A DNA stretch of 64,000 nt, from assembly GCF_021134715.1 (NCBI RefSeq), contig NC_060020.1, forward strand, positions 3,038,001 to 3,102,000, in the 5' to 3' direction. Origin of the DNA: Daphnia pulex (lineage: Eukaryota; Arthropoda; Branchiopoda; Diplostraca; Daphniidae). The notes below the pieces were generated by a model, which was given only the letters and a program-made list of their open reading frames with translations, did not search any database and had not been told where the DNA came from. Position numbers and translations under genes: made by a program. Below, one piece after another: positions 1-31,985 of the stretch; the first letter of the stretch is position 1, and every line of letters starts with the position of its first letter.

Positions 1-480
1 ACCATCTTGGCGACGGAGTACTACATGACTACGCATGCTGCCTGGAGTTACTACACCACCAAGGTGACGGAGTACTACATGATGACGTATGCTGCCCATC
101 CTACTACACCGAGGTTCTAAGTATTACTCTGTTGTCATCTACTTACTGCATGTATTTTCCTAAGTACTATTCTTTTTTTCAGTTGCTACACCGAGGTTCC
201 CGCTTTCTCCACCAAAACGGCCGAGTACTACACCGAAGTGGCAAAGTACTTCTCTACCCCGATCTACACAACGCAGTCCCGACTTGCTACGCAGAAGCTG
301 TTCTTTCGTGCTTTGTTGAACTGAAACACTACACTGATGCTCCAGTCTACTACACCACGACCTACGCTACACCTAGTTACAACACCGCAGCCCTCAGTAC
401 ACCGAAGAAGCCGCCTATTACACAACCACGTACGCTGCCTGGTATACTACACCGAGGAATTTAAGTATTACCCTGCTCCA
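1..480 (+). repeat. Left arm of a large inverted repeat
   Basis: This stretch matches the reverse complement of about 5085-5530 through most of its length, with scattered substitutions and small indels. Clear shared landmarks are the segment around 310-400 (CACTACACTGATGCTCCAGT here, its complement near 5190-5225) and the final CTACACCGAGGAATT at about 447-461. The arms are the decayed gene copies A and B. Confidence 0.7.
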
Positions 481-590
481 AACTACTACCATCTGATGTT
501 CATATGTTTTAGACCAGCAATTCTCCTGACTTTGTCAGCACTACTTATGTTGCTCCTACCTATACATCGAAGTTCTCAAGTATATCTCTG
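1..590 (+). pseudogene. Decayed tyrosine-rich repeat protein gene, copy A (truncated by window edge)
   Basis: The + strand begins inside a reading frame rich in Tyr-Tyr-Thr repeats (TEYYMTTHAAWSYYTTK), open from base 1 to a stop at 118-120. Beyond the stop the same repeat recurs in shifting frames: for example TDAPVYYTTTYATPSYNTAA around 330-390 and KYYPAPNYY around 470-490. One base is missing near 110-117 relative to the expected GAG-GCT-CCA-AAG unit, which explains the stop. The repeats resemble the YYTEAPKYY-type secreted proteins I associate with Daphnia; their function is unknown and a structural or extracellular-matrix role is only inferred from composition. No start codon or signal exon is seen because the copy runs off the left edge. 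It is a near mirror image of copy B on the - strand at about 5085-5530. I call it a pseudogene because no single frame stays open; sequencing error is a less likely alternative. Confidence 0.6.
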
Positions 591-3500
591 AATGTGTTGA
601 AATATTGCTGAAATACAAGATTGATCGATAAATTACGTGTATGTATCTATTTTCTCCTGTAGTACCTATTCTCCTGCTGATAATTTCGTGATGTGAGAAA
701 ATATTACTGAGTGCCATGTAAACTCTAACAATTGATCTTGCAAAACAACAATAAAAATTCAAACTCAATTTACACTTTAATAATATTAAATTTCTTTCAA
801 TACATTTTTCTAACGTAAAATTCAAAGTCGTCCAACAATATTTTTATTGAAAAATTCCAAATTCACCTTCCATTATTTCTGCTAAGTCCAGACTTTTGTT
901 TTTGAAAAAAAATTTAAAAAAATTCCCCCTACACGAAGTTTTTAAATAATTATCGCGAAAAAATTTGATCAGAATATTTTATTGCTTTCAAAATTTTATT
1001 TTTTAATATTCACATACATTTATTTTTCCTATGGCCCCCAGGGGGGGGGGCCTGTCGCTTTCTCTACCGCGATAATAACATGATGCAAGTTATGTGCAAG
1101 TTATTATTTGTTTGGCGCAGAAAGCTTGTTTTATCTAGCAGTTCTCGACTGTGTCAAACCTGATATTGATCAAGTTGCCTCAGTCGTATACTGCATGATT
1201 GAATGAAAACTCAAAAGACGACAGATCAAACACTTTCAAGTCAGAACACAAATATCACTGGCGGAGCAATTTCATATGGCATGGATTAAAACACAAACGA
1301 CAACTTAAAAATTTGAAGTCAGGAACCCAGATGGAACAGCTCGGCTACAACAGCATAGCAATTTCAGGTCCAACACAGCTACTACTGGATCACACTGCAA
1401 CCTCATGCTGCATACAACGGTTCAATCTGTCTTCGTCACACCTTTCACCATTTGGCTGCAACAAGGTAACCCCAACAGCTTTAAAGAAGCGTTTGTAATA
1501 CCTATTTAAGAAAATAAAATTATTTTTGAGAAACACAACTGCGTACACACTCGTTATGACAAAAGAATACAAAGAGTAACAGAGATCTACGCAGTCAAAC
1601 AGAATAACTTTGATATCTGATTCCAAATTTCTATAGTAGCACAGCAAATTGGTCTACTCTCTAGTCATTTTAACTAAATCTGTAGTACTTTTGCAAGACA
1701 TTTGATCAAAATAATTACTTTTTACTGTTGCATGTGATGAGAAGTACGCCCTAACTCCTAAGAACAGGCAGCGAGACACACGAGGCACGCCATTTCGGCA
1801 ATGAACAGGCAATTCCAAGTGTGAGATGAATGATTTGGCAAATTGGTTTCTACGTGATAAATAACCTGTAAATTTTCACATAAATATTTTACAATCAATA
1901 ACAATAGGAAATTAACAATAAATACCTTTTAATTTTCATCGCGAGAAACGTCACAACCAGCAACCCATTTCTGCTGTGTCTTGGAACAAAATGGCCGAAA
2001 TGCGTCCCTGAAGACACTCGCGCTACCTGGTGGACATTCCAGCCAGCTTTCGACAGCCACCTATTGACAGCCATTAGATACCTGTTCAAATGACTCAACG
2101 CAACGGCTGGATTGCTTGCTTCCAGACAGAAAGCAGCAGCTCAGCTTGAATTCGACATGTCTTTCGGCTTTCACTAGCTGGCACGAAATGAATCAAATGT
2201 GCATGAACACCAGATTACTCCAGCAGCTTTCCCTATGACACAAATACACACAATTTTTAGTTAGCTCTTCAGACTTCTTAACTTGTTCAACATAAAAATC
2301 TATAATATTAACAGAAAGTGGGGGGGGGGGGGGTCAAGACAAAAAACAAAACATACAATTTTCTGAAGAAAAGAATCATTTTCCTGCCTGTGGCTGTAAG
2401 GCAACAGCACCAGTTATCTGTGTTACAGAACGTACAGTGAGTTGAGTTCCAACTAGGCAACTAACTTTGGCATCAAACAGTTAGTCATGTTGAATCTAAA
2501 GGAAATATGTCAATAAATATTCCAACATTCATCCAATAAACTAAAATTAATGGTTACCTACTGCTCGTGTTTAACATTCAGAAAAATACAACACTTGTTG
2601 ATATGTGCCCTGCATTTGTTCACATTCTTCTCTTAAGCTGCTGCAATAAACCTGAAGATTGCCCTTGGCCTAGATGATATATTTTTCGTAGCTTTCCCTA
2701 TGACAGAAAATACAATCTATGACATCAGTTTAAAACTGAAAGAAGAATAATACTTGTACGCCAATGCATTATTTAAAACATGTTCAGAAAAACAAACATG
2801 TCCACACTGGGGTATTGACGAGTAGTGACCTACCAAGATCAATAGAAACTGCTGATAATTAGACAAATATTTACTAAATCTGAGTTTTAAAAAAATAGTT
2901 ACAAAGTCATTATTGGTTTTTACCTGTATGAACTGGATAATGCATTCAGCAGAACGACGATTTTTAATAAAAGAGGGTTGGTGGTAGCGATGGTAGGCTA
3001 CTTGTATGTTACTGTTTCCTTTCCCGTTCCTTGCTACATGTAAGTTTGAGGAATTTGAAAGATGATCCAACACAGATACGGAATAAATCACATCACAAAC
3101 AAGTTGCACAAAAATAAACTTGAATTTACCGATGAATTAGTCGGTAGATTTCGTATAAAAATTAAGAAACATTTTGACAATCAGCCATAACATGAAAAAC
3201 GACGAGACACCATCTATTGGAGGTATGGCGACCGTAACTTCAAAGACAGAAGAACTCTACCGACAATAGAACCCAAATATTTTTATTTTTGAAAAATAGA
3301 ATATGTTATGAAAACAACAAACAGAAGAATTAGATGAAAATAAGTTGGGAATTTAAGATTGTATTTTAAATATTCCATGAAGATAAAATATTTCCAAATT
3401 TATTAAAACTAATATGTAAGTATAACAGAGTGCAAGACCGGTTTTGCTAATTTCACAGCGGGTGAATGATCAGTGATCATCGGTTGATGTTGGTTAGTTA

Positions 3501-3923
3501 GGGACGGTACTTAACAGACATGCGCAGATCTTATCTACTTCAAACATTACATAGACTATTTCAACCTAATCACAAATAAGCTGAACGAACAATATATTTG
3601 CCAGAACATCAACACATTCCAGGATTTCAGAATCTTCAGAAGCCATTCGACGACAGCTTGCACCGGCAGGTCACAACCAAAATACTTTTGAATTGTATTA
3701 AAGCAATGAATAAGAGATTTTACCTGGCTATTACACTTTTAAACATACTTAAATTTCTATTAAGGAACATATATTTAAATGACAGGAGTTAATTGAATTA
3801 AGCAACAGCTCTTAAAAATTATTTTGATACAAGCAATTTAAGTCTATAGTAAACCAAAGTTTTCCAATTAGCAATTACTAAAATCAATATAAATAAAATC
3901 AAGTAGATTGTAATTTTTCCTAG
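591..3923. other. AT-rich stretch with no recognised gene
   Basis: No open frame here reads as a known protein. Open frames of 60-130 codons (for example - strand 2717-3109 and + strand 1199-1498) lack family resemblance and splice support. The stretch holds a poly-G run at 2320-2333, another near 1040-1049, and a short motif AGCTTTCCCTATGACA present twice (near 2223 and 2691). I see no tRNA or transposon ends. Confidence 0.5.
2320..2333 (+). repeat. Poly-G homopolymer
   Basis: A run of about 14 G residues in AT-rich DNA. Length is likely polymorphic and error-prone. Confidence 0.8.
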
Positions 3924-4640
3924 ACTTCAACTACTATACCAACCATCTATACCTTTCTTTTGAGGATATTATTCAACATAATTTCAATCCAAATTGGATT
4001 ATCCAATTACCATTTCAAGAAGTCTTCTTGCAGTTATTCCACTTCAAGTCATGATTCTACATTTCAGCATAACACCAGATCCATAGACTACTCGCAGCAG
4101 ACTGATGCATGCCATTACCATCGAGTACCGTCGAAAAAATGCGAAAATTATGAATACAAGCGGGAAGGTTGATTAAAAAAAACACAATATTACGTTATGT
4201 CATTGGTTGATCAATACGACAAATTTAAACCAAATTCCATAGAAAATAGTGAGGAACTTCGAAAACTCGGACAACTTTCTATTCTGCTCCAGAAGGATCC
4301 CGAAACATCCAAAAGATGGGGGACAAATCATAACTATGGAAGCAATATAAAAAACTGTAGTATTCGAGAGTATTTAACATTAACAGTAATACCTTCACAA
4401 TATAGGCTAAGGCACAAATCCAATCCTCATGACCAGCAGGAAAATATCGAAAAATTTCGATATTTAGTTGAATTATTGAATGGATTCTTTACCACATGCA
4501 CAGGCAAGGAGACGGACTTAATCCAAGAAAAAAATAACAGTCAAACTACACAGTCAAACAAAAACAAAGGTTTTGATAAAACATTCTGCAAAACCCTCTT
4601 TTTGCCTGTGAGGTTAAAAATGGGAATCAATAAGCACTAA
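3924..4640 (+). pseudogene. Unrecognised reading frame interrupted by one TGA
   Basis: A single frame is open from 3924 to the stop at 4638-4640 except for one TGA at 4170-4172. The downstream part from the ATG at 4197 encodes 147 residues (starts MSLVDQYDKFKPNSIENSEE; contains ENIEKFRYLVELLNGFF). The upstream part encodes a Ser/His-rich stretch ending KKCENYEYKREG. Composition is not low-complexity and looks protein-like, but I recognise no family. It could be a broken gene, a relic of a mobile element, a real 147-codon single-exon gene starting at 4197, or chance. Its last part overlaps, antisense, a putative exon of the Tudor-like remnant on the other strand, so at most one is likely real there. 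Confidence 0.3.
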
Positions 4641-5045
4641 ATTGAGAAAATTGAAAAACCTATACCATAAAAATGTTCTAGTACCAACACCACTCCTTCC
4701 ACTGCTACAATTTCAGGAGTGATAATTGTCTTTGTATAGAATTCATCCACTGAGTTGACACTTGACATCCAAACCTAAACAAAATTAAGGAAAATTATTA
4801 ATACTAAAGTTGTGAACTGAAAAAAAAATTACCTTTCAATAACAGTGATTAATGGAATAGGGATTGACATATCGACCGGCACCAAAACCGCATGTCCATT
4901 GTACACTAAATCGAAATTTCTACAACTGAGAAGCAAAGTAATAACTCAGTCATCAATTAACTATTTCTGTAGCCTGATAGTTACAACTTGACCAACATAA
5001 TTACTTAAATTATTCTTAAGTTCTCCATGTGAAGAATAAAATTTG
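4541..5045 (-). pseudogene. Tudor-like gene remnant in several exon-like blocks
   Basis: On the - strand, protein-like segments are flanked by splice-like sites. The first (about 5045-4955) contains NYVGQVVTIRLQK. The second, 4925-4833, contains NGHAVLVPVDMSIPIPL and ends at a GT donor. The third, 4774-4667, follows a TTTTGTTTAG acceptor and contains VWMSSVNSVDEFYTK, reminiscent of the strand leading into Tudor domains (V-S-x-V-x-S-P-x-x-F-Y pattern). The last, 4605-4541, ends in TGA. The first segment has no GT donor, and the frames of the second and third do not join in phase, so this looks like a decayed or rearranged gene. The Tudor assignment rests on one short motif and is weak. Confidence 0.3.
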
Positions 5046-5084
5046 GAAGGCAACGAAGAAAGCCCAGACAGGGTTATAATTGAA

Positions 5085-5530
5085 TTCCTCGGTGTAGTAA
5101 ACTAGGCAGCGTACGTAGTTGTGCAATAGGCAGCTTCTTCGGTGTAGTACTTGGGAGCTGCGGTGTTGTAGCTAGGTGTAGCGTAGGTCGTGGTGTAGTA
5201 GACTGGAGCATCAGTGTAGTGTTTCAGTTCAATTTAACACGAAAGAGCAGCTTTTGTGTGTCAAGTCGGGACTGCGTAATTCTTGGTCGCCTCAGTTGTT
5301 GTTGTGTAGATCGGGGCACAGAAGGACTTGCCGCTTCGGTGTAGTACTCGACCGTTTTGGCGAAGTAATTAGCGGGAACCTCGGGTAGCAGCTGGGAACA
5401 GTAGTTAGGAACAGTAGTTAGGAAAATAGGTGCAGTAAGTAGCTGTGAACAGAGTAATACTTGGGAGCCTCGGTGTAGTCGGATGGGACAGCATGCGTTG
5501 TCATGTAGTACTCCGTCGCCTTGATGGTGT
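5085..5530 (-). repeat. Right arm of the large inverted repeat
   Basis: The reverse complement aligns with 1 to about 480. The arms are separated by about 4.6 kb, and divergence (substitutions, 1-6 base indels) is clearly visible, so the duplication is not recent. Confidence 0.7.
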
Positions 5531-5872
5531 AGTAACTCGGGGCAGAGTAATACTTCAGGGCGTCAGTGTAGTGACTCGGGGCAGCGTAAGTTGTGGTATA
5601 AAACTCCGGTGCTTTAGTGGTGTAGTACTGGAAGACCGTGGTGCAGGAACCTCGTTGCGTAAGTTAGGAGGTGGAGGTAGGTGCGGCGTTGCGGTTTTGT
5701 TTGCGGAGACATTGGTACATCAGTGGTCGATCCAGCCATCAACGATACAACAACCAACAGGAGCACGACGCCATAGTTGACTAAACAGAAAAGAAATTTA
5801 AACATTACAACAACATTAGAAAAAAATAAATCGATACAAAAATCAATGTAAAAAAAAAGAATACTTACCCAT
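5085..5872 (-). pseudogene. Decayed tyrosine-rich secreted repeat protein gene, copy B
   Basis: The 5' end is well preserved. A mini-exon at 5872-5869 supplies ATG plus one base before GTAAG, and the second exon begins at 5780 after TTTCTGTTTAG. Joined, they encode a signal-peptide-like start, MVNYGVVLLLVVVSLMAGST, followed by about 20 residues. The frame then shifts: the expected repeats (QYYTTKAPEFYTTTYAAP, TDYTEAPKYY type) continue in other frames, and the original frame stops at about 5614. The ATG-only first exon is a layout common in arthropod cuticle and secreted protein genes. Further breaks lie downstream to about 5085. The product would have been secreted and tyrosine-rich; its function is unknown. 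Copy B lies about 90 nt downstream of copy C in the same orientation and is the right arm of an inverted repeat with copy A. Confidence 0.65.
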
Positions 5873-5962
5873 AATTGAGAATCGGTTACACGATGAGGAA
5901 TCCTGTTGGCGACAGATAAGGCACTGCAGTTTGGGCACGACTTCTTTTTTCAACGACTCCTT

Positions 5963-6492
5963 TTACGCACAGTAATTCTTTGGTACGTAGGTGTAGTAGC
6001 TCGGGGCAGCGTAGGTTGTAGTGTAGTACTTGAGCGCTTCGGTGTCGTAGTAATGCGGGGCCTCGGTGTAGTAGGCAGGGGCAGCATACATAGACGTGTA
6101 GTATTGCGGTTGTAGTACTTAGGAGCCTCGGTGTAGTACTCCGCCTCTGGTGATGTAACTCGGGGTTCGGGGTAGCAACTCGGGGCATCATGAATTGTAA
6201 CACTCTTGAGCCTTGGTGGTGTAGGAACCGGTTGTTGCGTATGTTGTTGTTGTGTAGTAAGGCGGCAGCGTTGCGGTTTGGCATCCGCCATACCCAGGAG
6301 ACATCGGTACACCAGTGGTCGACCCAGCCTTCAACGATACAACACCCAACAGCATACGACGCCTTAGTTAACTAGACAGTAAAAAAAATTCAAACATTAA
6401 TATTCAATCAATAGTAACTTACATAATAAAACAAACAGAAAATAATTGCCATTAACAAATAATTCCATGTAAAGACTAGAACATTTACCCAT
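5963..6492 (-). pseudogene. Decayed tyrosine-rich secreted repeat protein gene, copy C
   Basis: The layout is the same as copy B. A mini-exon at 6492-6489 gives ATG-G before GTAAATG, and exon 2 starts at 6371 after ACTGTCTAG. Here the join reads Met-Val-Asn followed by TAA where copy B has TAT (Tyr), so the frame stops at codon 4; a one-base deletion follows within the signal-peptide region. Downstream the repeat is still readable in pieces, including EYYTEAPKYY near 6141-6112, and a terminal block TYVPKNYCA then TAA at 5965-5963. These lesions in otherwise alignable sequence mark it as a pseudogene. Its promoter (TATA plus initiator) still looks intact. A different, undetected start or an assembly error at codon 4 would be needed to rescue it. 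Confidence 0.65.
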
Positions 6493-6570
6493 GGTTGCGA
6501 ACTGGCAATACGGTGAAGAAGGCAGATGGTGAGTGCGCTGCAGTTGTTGACGTGTCGGAGATGCTCACTC

Positions 6571-6607
6571 GACTGACTTTCCTTCGCCTTTTCTCTCTCC
6601 TTTTATA
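6571..6607 (-). promoter_or_regulatory. TATA box and initiator upstream of copy C
   Basis: On the - strand TATAAAA (6607-6601) is followed by TCAGTC (6576-6571), a good arthropod initiator; the putative +1 A at 6574 lies 33 nt after the first T of the TATA box. The start codon of copy C is about 80 nt further on. Copy B has CGTAAAAGG at the equivalent place, so its TATA box is degraded. Confidence 0.6.
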
Positions 6608-6670
6608 CGATTTTTTTTCTCACCCTCACCTCTAAAGCCTTGCGGGTGTTCTACCTGCTTGATAATGATT

Positions 6671-6955
6671 GCAACACATCCCGTTCTTACCCAACCTCTA
6701 CACCACTGCATGACACGTTTTTGGTAAAGATCTCCGTGACCTTCGAGTGTGTTACTGGCCTTTCCTTCTGCAGGTTGCTGGGGGTGGGTCTACAACAACC
6801 AATATCAAAATGAATACCAAATGGTTGTGTAACACGTGTCGTTCTCACCCAACCTCTGCATAACAAGTTTTACATACCTTTCCTTCTGCAGGTTGTCGTT
6901 GCTGGGGATGGGTCTACAACAACCATTATAAAAATGAATACTAAATGAAATGGTT
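6671..6955. repeat. Imperfect direct duplication of about 120-155 bp
   Basis: Two diverged units follow one another, about 6671-6826 and 6831-6955. Both contain ACCCAACCTCT, CCTTTCCTTCTGCAGGTTG, GGGTCTACAACAACC and AAAATGAATAC in the same order; the first unit carries extra sequence in the middle. The block lies upstream of the copy C promoter and could be an old duplicated upstream region. No coding potential is visible. Confidence 0.65.
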
Positions 6956-7665
6956 ATCGCTTAAAACTCACTTTATACCAATTGACATTTGAGTCATTTG
7001 ACTCGTTTCTTCGGTGAACGAATAAATCTTCCATTTCGATCCGTTTGAATGACAGTCGGCTTTTTTAAAATATTCCTTTGCGATCTTATCCATGATATCT
7101 TATTTATTTTCTTATCTTATTTCATGATGTGCACACAGTTGAGCCTTGTTAGAAACCTCTTTTCTCGCCTTCTCGGTCAATAAGTTCTCAAAAGTAGCAA
7201 AAATGTTGACACTGGAACAATCCTGGTGTGCGAATACAAAATATTCAGGCATTCAGGGACTTCGGAGTTCGGACTTGTGAGAAAAACCTAAAACGGGAAT
7301 TTCCATGCTCCATTAAAAAAACCCTAATGTGGCAATAACACAAATGTAGATCATTTAGGAATACAAATATATATAGAGATACAGAGATGTGTGTAATAAT
7401 AGCAGATAGTTTCCAGAGAACTATTTAGAAACAAAACCTCAAAAAATAACCAAAAAAATCATGTCATCAATCAAATGTCATCTAGCGGTAGAAACGTGAA
7501 CTAGTTTGTACTAGCTTTGTCTTCATTCGCCGTCATCTGCTGGTTTTTTGGTTAGAAAGTAAACTTTAGCGGCAAATAAATTTGACAGATTAAACTATTA
7601 AAGTATAAACTAATCCATTTATGTGAAGTTTTTACACCATACATCGGGAAAAAACTCACAGTTCA
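6956..7665. other. Intergenic stretch before COX19
   Basis: There is no convincing open frame. It separates the divergent tyrosine-rich copies (- strand) from COX19 (+ strand) and presumably holds the COX19 promoter. A CATCTAGCGG element lies near 7477. No TATA box at a useful position was found. Confidence 0.4.
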
Positions 7666-7926
7666 ATGGCCTCAAACACTTTTGGTCAAAAAAATTTCAC
7701 ACCTACCGGACCTTTGAAAGGGAGCTTTCCTCTGGATCATGAAGGCGAGTGCAAAATAAACATGTTGCGATACATGATTTGCCTGCGAGAAAACAGTAAT
7801 CAAAGTAGTGAGTGTCGTCAGCTATCAAAAGAGTATCTTGACTGCCGTATGCAGAAACAGCTGATGGTCAGGGAAGAGTGGACTAAGTTAGGATTCGGTG
7901 ACATCAGTGAAGAGAATAAGCAATAA
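7666..7926 (+). CDS. COX19: Cytochrome c oxidase assembly protein COX19
   Basis: This single-exon frame encodes 86 residues, the usual size for COX19. It has the diagnostic twin CX9C motif: Cys-x9-Cys in CKINMLRYMIC (about residues 28-38) and CRQLSKEYLDC (about 50-60), which in this family forms a disulfide-linked helical hairpin. The C-terminal RxEWxKLGFGD stretch also fits COX19. Family members act in the mitochondrial intermembrane space and cytosol and help deliver copper to cytochrome c oxidase; import normally uses the MIA40 disulfide relay, not a cleaved presequence, and none is seen here. The start at 7666 gives the typical length with no upstream in-frame candidate. The stop (7924-7926) is 2 nt from the ATG of PPCDC on the same strand, suggesting a shared transcript. 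Confidence 0.94.
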   Translation: MASNTFGQKNFTPTGPLKGSFPLDHEGECKINMLRYMICLRENSNQSSECRQLSKEYLDCRMQKQLMVREEWTKLGFGDISEENKQ

Positions 7927-7927
7927 A
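7922..7927 (+). promoter_or_regulatory. AATAAA hexamer overlapping the COX19 stop codon
   Basis: A perfect AATAAA spans the COX19 stop (TAA, 7924-7926). If used, cleavage 10-30 nt downstream would fall within the PPCDC coding region, giving a COX19-only mRNA with almost no 3' UTR. It may equally be chance, since CAA TAA A creates the hexamer. Confidence 0.3.
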
Positions 7928-7928
7928 C

Positions 7929-8546
7929 ATGAAGGTGTTGATTGGTTGCACAGGAAGTGTTGCTACAATCAAACTTAGCGAACTAGTGGATCAGCTGAAA
8001 AACAGTAACTTTGAAGTGCAGGTTGTTGCTACAGAATGTGCAAAGCATTTCTTGTCGAGACAAACCATCAATTGCAAAGTTTGGGTTGATGACGATGAAT
8101 GGAACTTGTGGAAAGAAAGAGGAGACCCAGTTCTCCATATTGATCTTAGAAAATGGGCTGATATATTAGTAGTAGCACCACTAGATGCCAATAGCCTTGC
8201 AAAAATTGCTCAAGTAAGTTATTCTGCTTCAAACTATTATGCTTTCAAATCTAATTGACAATAAATTATTTTACTTCATATACAGGGTATATGTGACAAC
8301 CTTCTGACTTGTACAGTGCGAGCATGGGACTTGAAAAAGCCCCTGTTGTTCTGCCCAGCAATGAACACATATATGTGGAATCACCCACTTACAGCAGAGC
8401 ACATACTTAAACTGAAATCATTTGGCTACATTGAAATACCTTGTGTATCCAAAACCTTGGTGTGTGGTGACTCAGGAGTAGGTGCCATGGCAGAAGTAAA
8501 GACAATAGTTGATGAAGTGTTAAATATGTCTCAAAAATTGGCTTAA
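7929..8546 (+). CDS. PPCDC: Phosphopantothenoylcysteine decarboxylase
   Basis: Two exons, 7929-8213 and 8286-8546, are joined in phase 0 (GT at 8214, AG at 8284-8285) and encode 181 residues, close to the family length. The enzyme is an FMN-dependent decarboxylase that converts 4'-phosphopantothenoylcysteine to 4'-phosphopantetheine in coenzyme A synthesis, in the cytosol, typically as a trimer. The sequence shows the N-terminal flavoprotein strand and loop (VLIGCTGSVA), the catalytic His about residue 70 (VLHIDLRKWAD), VVAPLDANSLAKIA with GICDNLLT, the PAMNTYMW motif about 119-126 including the substrate-binding Asn, and the Cys of LVCGDSGVGAMAE about 155. All key residues are present. The ATG lies 2 nt after the COX19 stop in a different frame, so translation may need reinitiation, a separate promoter, or an unseen splice. 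Confidence 0.96.
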
Positions 8547-9509
8547 TAATACAGCAGTATGAAATCTAAACTAAACTTGTCACATCAGTTCTTTCTAGTT
8601 TGAGCAGCATTCCATAACTTAAATTAGCCAGTCCCCTCACTGCACTAATTATTGGAATGAACCTTAGAAATTTCTTCTTCATTTTATTTATTTTAAAATA
8701 TAAACATAATACTCACCATGGTGTGGTTGTAAATTAAATTTTAAATATATATAGTGCTGTTTTTTTTAAACATAACTCCAAGTATCTAAAAAATATATTG
8801 AATTTTCACAAATTTCTCAGTGCTGCCACCAAATCAGATAAACCTTGGAATGTGTGGTTTTTATGCCCACAATTAGATGCCATCATTACACTGATGAAAT
8901 TAGAGTTAACGTAGGATATTTATTGCCTTTGAGGAAAATAAAATACGCACACATACGAACACGCACGCACACAGCTCGAGTTCTTTAAATGTTATATATG
9001 GATGAGGACCTGTCGGATATAAAGTAGCGGACTAGAAGATACACACACACAAACACACGAGATGAAGTACCATTTGCCGGACAATTCGTTTTGGCTGCTC
9101 TTATTTTTTTTTTTTTATGTTTGTTTGTTTTGTTTTGTTTTTTTTGCCACAAAATTTAAAAAGGGACACAAATAATACCGTACTCGTACTTAATTGAACA
9201 TGTAACGGTCAGCAACGAGTCCTTTACGTTCACAAGGCTTGAATTCTAGATAAGCAGCGGGACGAGAATGGCAACGGGAAAGAAGCGGATGAATATTGTG
9301 TTTTAGGTGCAGAATCTCCCGAAAAAAGAGGTTGTGGAAGACTTATCTTTTCTCGCTTCTGCTCTCACCATACTGCTCCTCTAACAAAGGCACACGAGGG
9401 AAACCATTTTTGTTTAGTCCTCCTCTTCTTTCGCACCATACATGGCCGTATATCAGCTAACAAGCTCGGCACAGTCAAACAGGTGACAACATGACTCATT
9501 AGTCAGTTG
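8547..9509. other. Convergent intergenic region between PPCDC and MAX-1/PLEKHH
   Basis: This contains the 3' UTRs of the two converging genes. Back-to-back polyadenylation hexamers occur at 8919-8942. From about 8945 the sequence has CA-rich microsatellites and T-tracts. No coding sequence was seen. Confidence 0.5.
8919..8942. terminator. Opposed polyadenylation signals of converging genes
   Basis: TTTATT at 8919-8924 is AATAAA on the - strand (for the MAX-1/PLEKHH gene), and AATAAA at 8937-8942 is on the + strand (for PPCDC). They are 12 nt apart, so the two mRNAs would overlap slightly at their 3' ends if both are used. Confidence 0.4.

Positions 9510-31985
<22,476 letters not shown>

Noticed and set aside
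2223..2712. Repeated AGCTTTCCCTATGACA near 2223 and 2691, considered as paired RNA-gene elements
   Set aside because: Only about 16-20 bases are shared and no snoRNA boxes or stem structure are visible; too little to call a feature.
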